A program made the translations under genes and the position numbers. A DNA stretch of 64,000 nt from contig NZ_JBFMIA010000008.1 in the NCBI RefSeq assembly GCF_040801915.1, positions 1-64,000 of the forward strand, given 5' to 3'. Every line of letters begins with the position of its first letter. The stretch's first letter is position 1. Under the pieces are notes generated by a model that searched no databases, was not told where the DNA came from, and saw nothing but the letters and a program-made list of their open reading frames with translations. Of this stretch, positions 62,783 to 64,000 are shown one piece after another. This DNA comes from Jeotgalibacillus marinus. Lineage in GTDB: Bacteria > Bacillota > Bacilli > Bacillales > Jeotgalibacillaceae.

Positions 62783-64000
62783 TTGTTTTTAGTCGAAAGG
62801 AAATTTGAAGCAAGAATTAATGAATTATCAAACTATCGTTACCGTGATGCTAGAAAGATTAGTTCATTCTCCTGTTCAGAAGATAATGGAGAAATAGGCA
62901 CCTATCCTTTCGAATCCGATCATAATCATGTCATGCATGTCGGAGAGCGTTGGAAAGGAAGAGATCGTTATCTTTGGCTGCACGCTGATGTGACGGTTCC
63001 ATCAGAATGGCAAAAAAGAAAAGTGGTAGGGCTTTTTGATTTTGGACGTACAGGTGGCGGGAATAATTCTGGATTTGAATCATTATTATTTGTCAATGAT
63101 CATCCATATCAAGGAGTCGATTCCAATCACCAGGAAGTCTTTTTTCATGAGGAGTTTAGTGGTGAAAAAGTATCGTTGGATTTCCGATTATGGTCGGGCC
63201 TAGAAGGTGGGGGAGAACCGAAGGAACAGGAATATAAATTGGAAAATTCTCAGCTTGCATGGCTGGATGAATCGGTAGATGATTTGTATTATTCTTCCCT
63301 TGCCATGTATCAAACGATTATGGAACTTTCTAATGAGCGACCGGAGAGACAACAGTTAACAAGTTGTTTAAATGAAGTCTTTCAGTTAGTCAATTGGGGA
63401 GAACCTGGGAGTGATGAGTTTTATCAATCCTGTCAAACGGCCCAACAACATCTACAACAACGAATTGAACAATTTGAAAAGCACTCTAATGTAACGGTAC
63501 ACTGTGTCGGCCATACTCATATTGATGTTGCTTGGTTATGGCGTCTTAAGCATACCCGTGAAAAAGCAGCAAGGTCGTTTTCCACTGTTCTTAAACTGAT
63601 GGAACAATACCCTGACTATTTATTTCTCCAAACCCAGCCCCAACTTTATGAATATATCAAAGAAGATTATCCTGAGATCTATCAAAAAATGAAAGAACGG
63701 ATTCAAGAGGGACGCTGGGAAACAGAAGGAGCGATGTGGTTGGAAGCGGATTGCAACATTCCAAGTGGGGAAGCGCTTGTGAGACAAATCCTATACGGTA
63801 AAAAATTTCTACTTGAGGAATTTGGGGTAGAAAGTCAGTATCTTTGGCTTCCGGATGTATTCGGTTATAGTTGGGCTCTGCCTCAAATTTTGAAAAAATC
63901 TGGTTTAAAAACAATGATGACAACCAAAATTAGCTGGAACCAATACAATCGAATGCCGTATGATACGTTTACATGGCGGGGGATTGATGGTTCGGAAATC
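62783..64000 (+). CDS. Second GH38 alpha-mannosidase, cut by the window end
   Basis: Start TTG 62783 behind GAGGAGGGATCACC; 406 codons are in the window with no stop. An N-terminal beta domain of about 230 residues (VGERWKGRDRYLWLHADVTV) precedes the GH38 metal site GHTHIDVAWLWRLKHT (His244 region). The nucleophile candidate is Asp358 in LWLPDVFGYSWALPQIL, and TQPQLYEYIKEDYPEIY and EGAMWLEADCNIPSGE are also typical. It differs from the first GH38 in having the extra N-terminal domain, so the two probably cleave different mannose linkages. Confidence 0.9.
   Translation, partial: MFLVERKFEARINELSNYRYRDARKISSFSCSEDNGEIGTYPFESDHNHVMHVGERWKGRDRYLWLHADVTVPSEWQKRKVVGLFDFGRTGGGNNSGFESLLFVNDHPYQGVDSNHQEVFFHEEFSGEKVSLDFRLWSGLEGGGEPKEQEYKLENSQLAWLDESVDDLYYSSLAMYQTIMELSNERPERQQLTSCLNEVFQLVNWGEPGSDEFYQSCQTAQQHLQQRIEQFEKHSNVTVHCVGHTHIDVAWLWRLKHTREKAARSFSTVLKLMEQYPDYLFLQTQPQLYEYIKEDYPEIYQKMKERIQEGRWETEGAMWLEADCNIPSGEALVRQILYGKKFLLEEFGVESQYLWLPDVFGYSWALPQILKKSGLKTMMTTKISWNQYNRMPYDTFTWRGIDGSEI

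Noticed and set aside
1..64000. tRNA or rRNA genes, riboswitches
   Set aside because: No cloverleaf with a TTCGA-type arm, rRNA segment, T-box or known riboswitch consensus was recognised by eye in the gaps.

Overview
The window reads as chromosome from a low-GC, spore-forming member of the Bacillaceae. Support comes from the ytoA / ytpA-ytpB / mnmM(ytqB)-ytqA block, YhcN-, YppC- and YfhD-type genes, a meso-diaminopimelate-type MurE paralogue and strong AGGAGG ribosome binding sites. The species cannot be fixed from sequence alone.

Layout. (1) 1-2.75 kb is a graveyard of mobile DNA: Tn7-like transposon ends with 20-22 bp repeats, a decayed ParA gene, and scraps of IS6- and IS1182-type transposases. 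(2) 2.77-23.0 kb is a topoisomerase III gene (topB) split in two by an insertion of about 18.1 kb. The halves end and resume inside the same codons of the Toprim motif (DSDRE / GEN). The insert has imperfect 27-bp terminal inverted repeats (19/27 matches) and near-identical 6-bp cores outside them. It carries its own intact topB, three large overlapping tyrosine recombinase genes plus a small TnpC-like gene, an Xre-type controller, and a three-gene SIR2 / small middle protein / SMC-like ATPase operon that resembles Lamassu (ABC three-component) defence. Its left 3.4 kb is itself invaded by a Tn7-like end, a gene with a divergent diadenylate-cyclase-like domain, a broken tnsA and an IS66 remnant. 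(3) 23.0-27.6 kb is a gene-poor transition with small hypothetical genes, perfect palindromes and a secreted repeat protein flanked by direct repeats.

(4) 27.6-33.1 kb is conserved Bacillus housekeeping DNA: gamma carbonic anhydrase-like YtoA, YtpA hydrolase, YtpB tetraprenyl-beta-curcumene synthase, a luciferase-like monooxygenase, MnmM and the radical SAM protein YtqA. (5) 33.4-39.5 kb is a two-component system divergent from an ABC exporter. Its promoter and first codons have been duplicated around a secreted charged protein, and a decayed second ATPase copy follows. (6) 39.5-51.8 kb holds a stray MurE, a YhcN-type lipoprotein, a DoxX protein behind two Rex-type palindromes, a YeiH exporter with a LysR regulator, a dicarboxylate/amino-acid symporter, a threonine synthase and small spore-former genes. 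(7) 52.2-54.7 kb is a Vpr-like secreted subtilase. (8) 55.0-64.0 kb is an operon for high-mannose N-glycan breakdown: ROK kinase, GH38, GH125, secreted GH85, YesL-like membrane protein and a second GH38 cut by the window end.

The most interesting unit is the topB-targeting element. It appears to disrupt topB at its most conserved codons, supply a replacement copy and carry a phage-defence operon. Functions are inferred from motifs read by eye; no searches were run.
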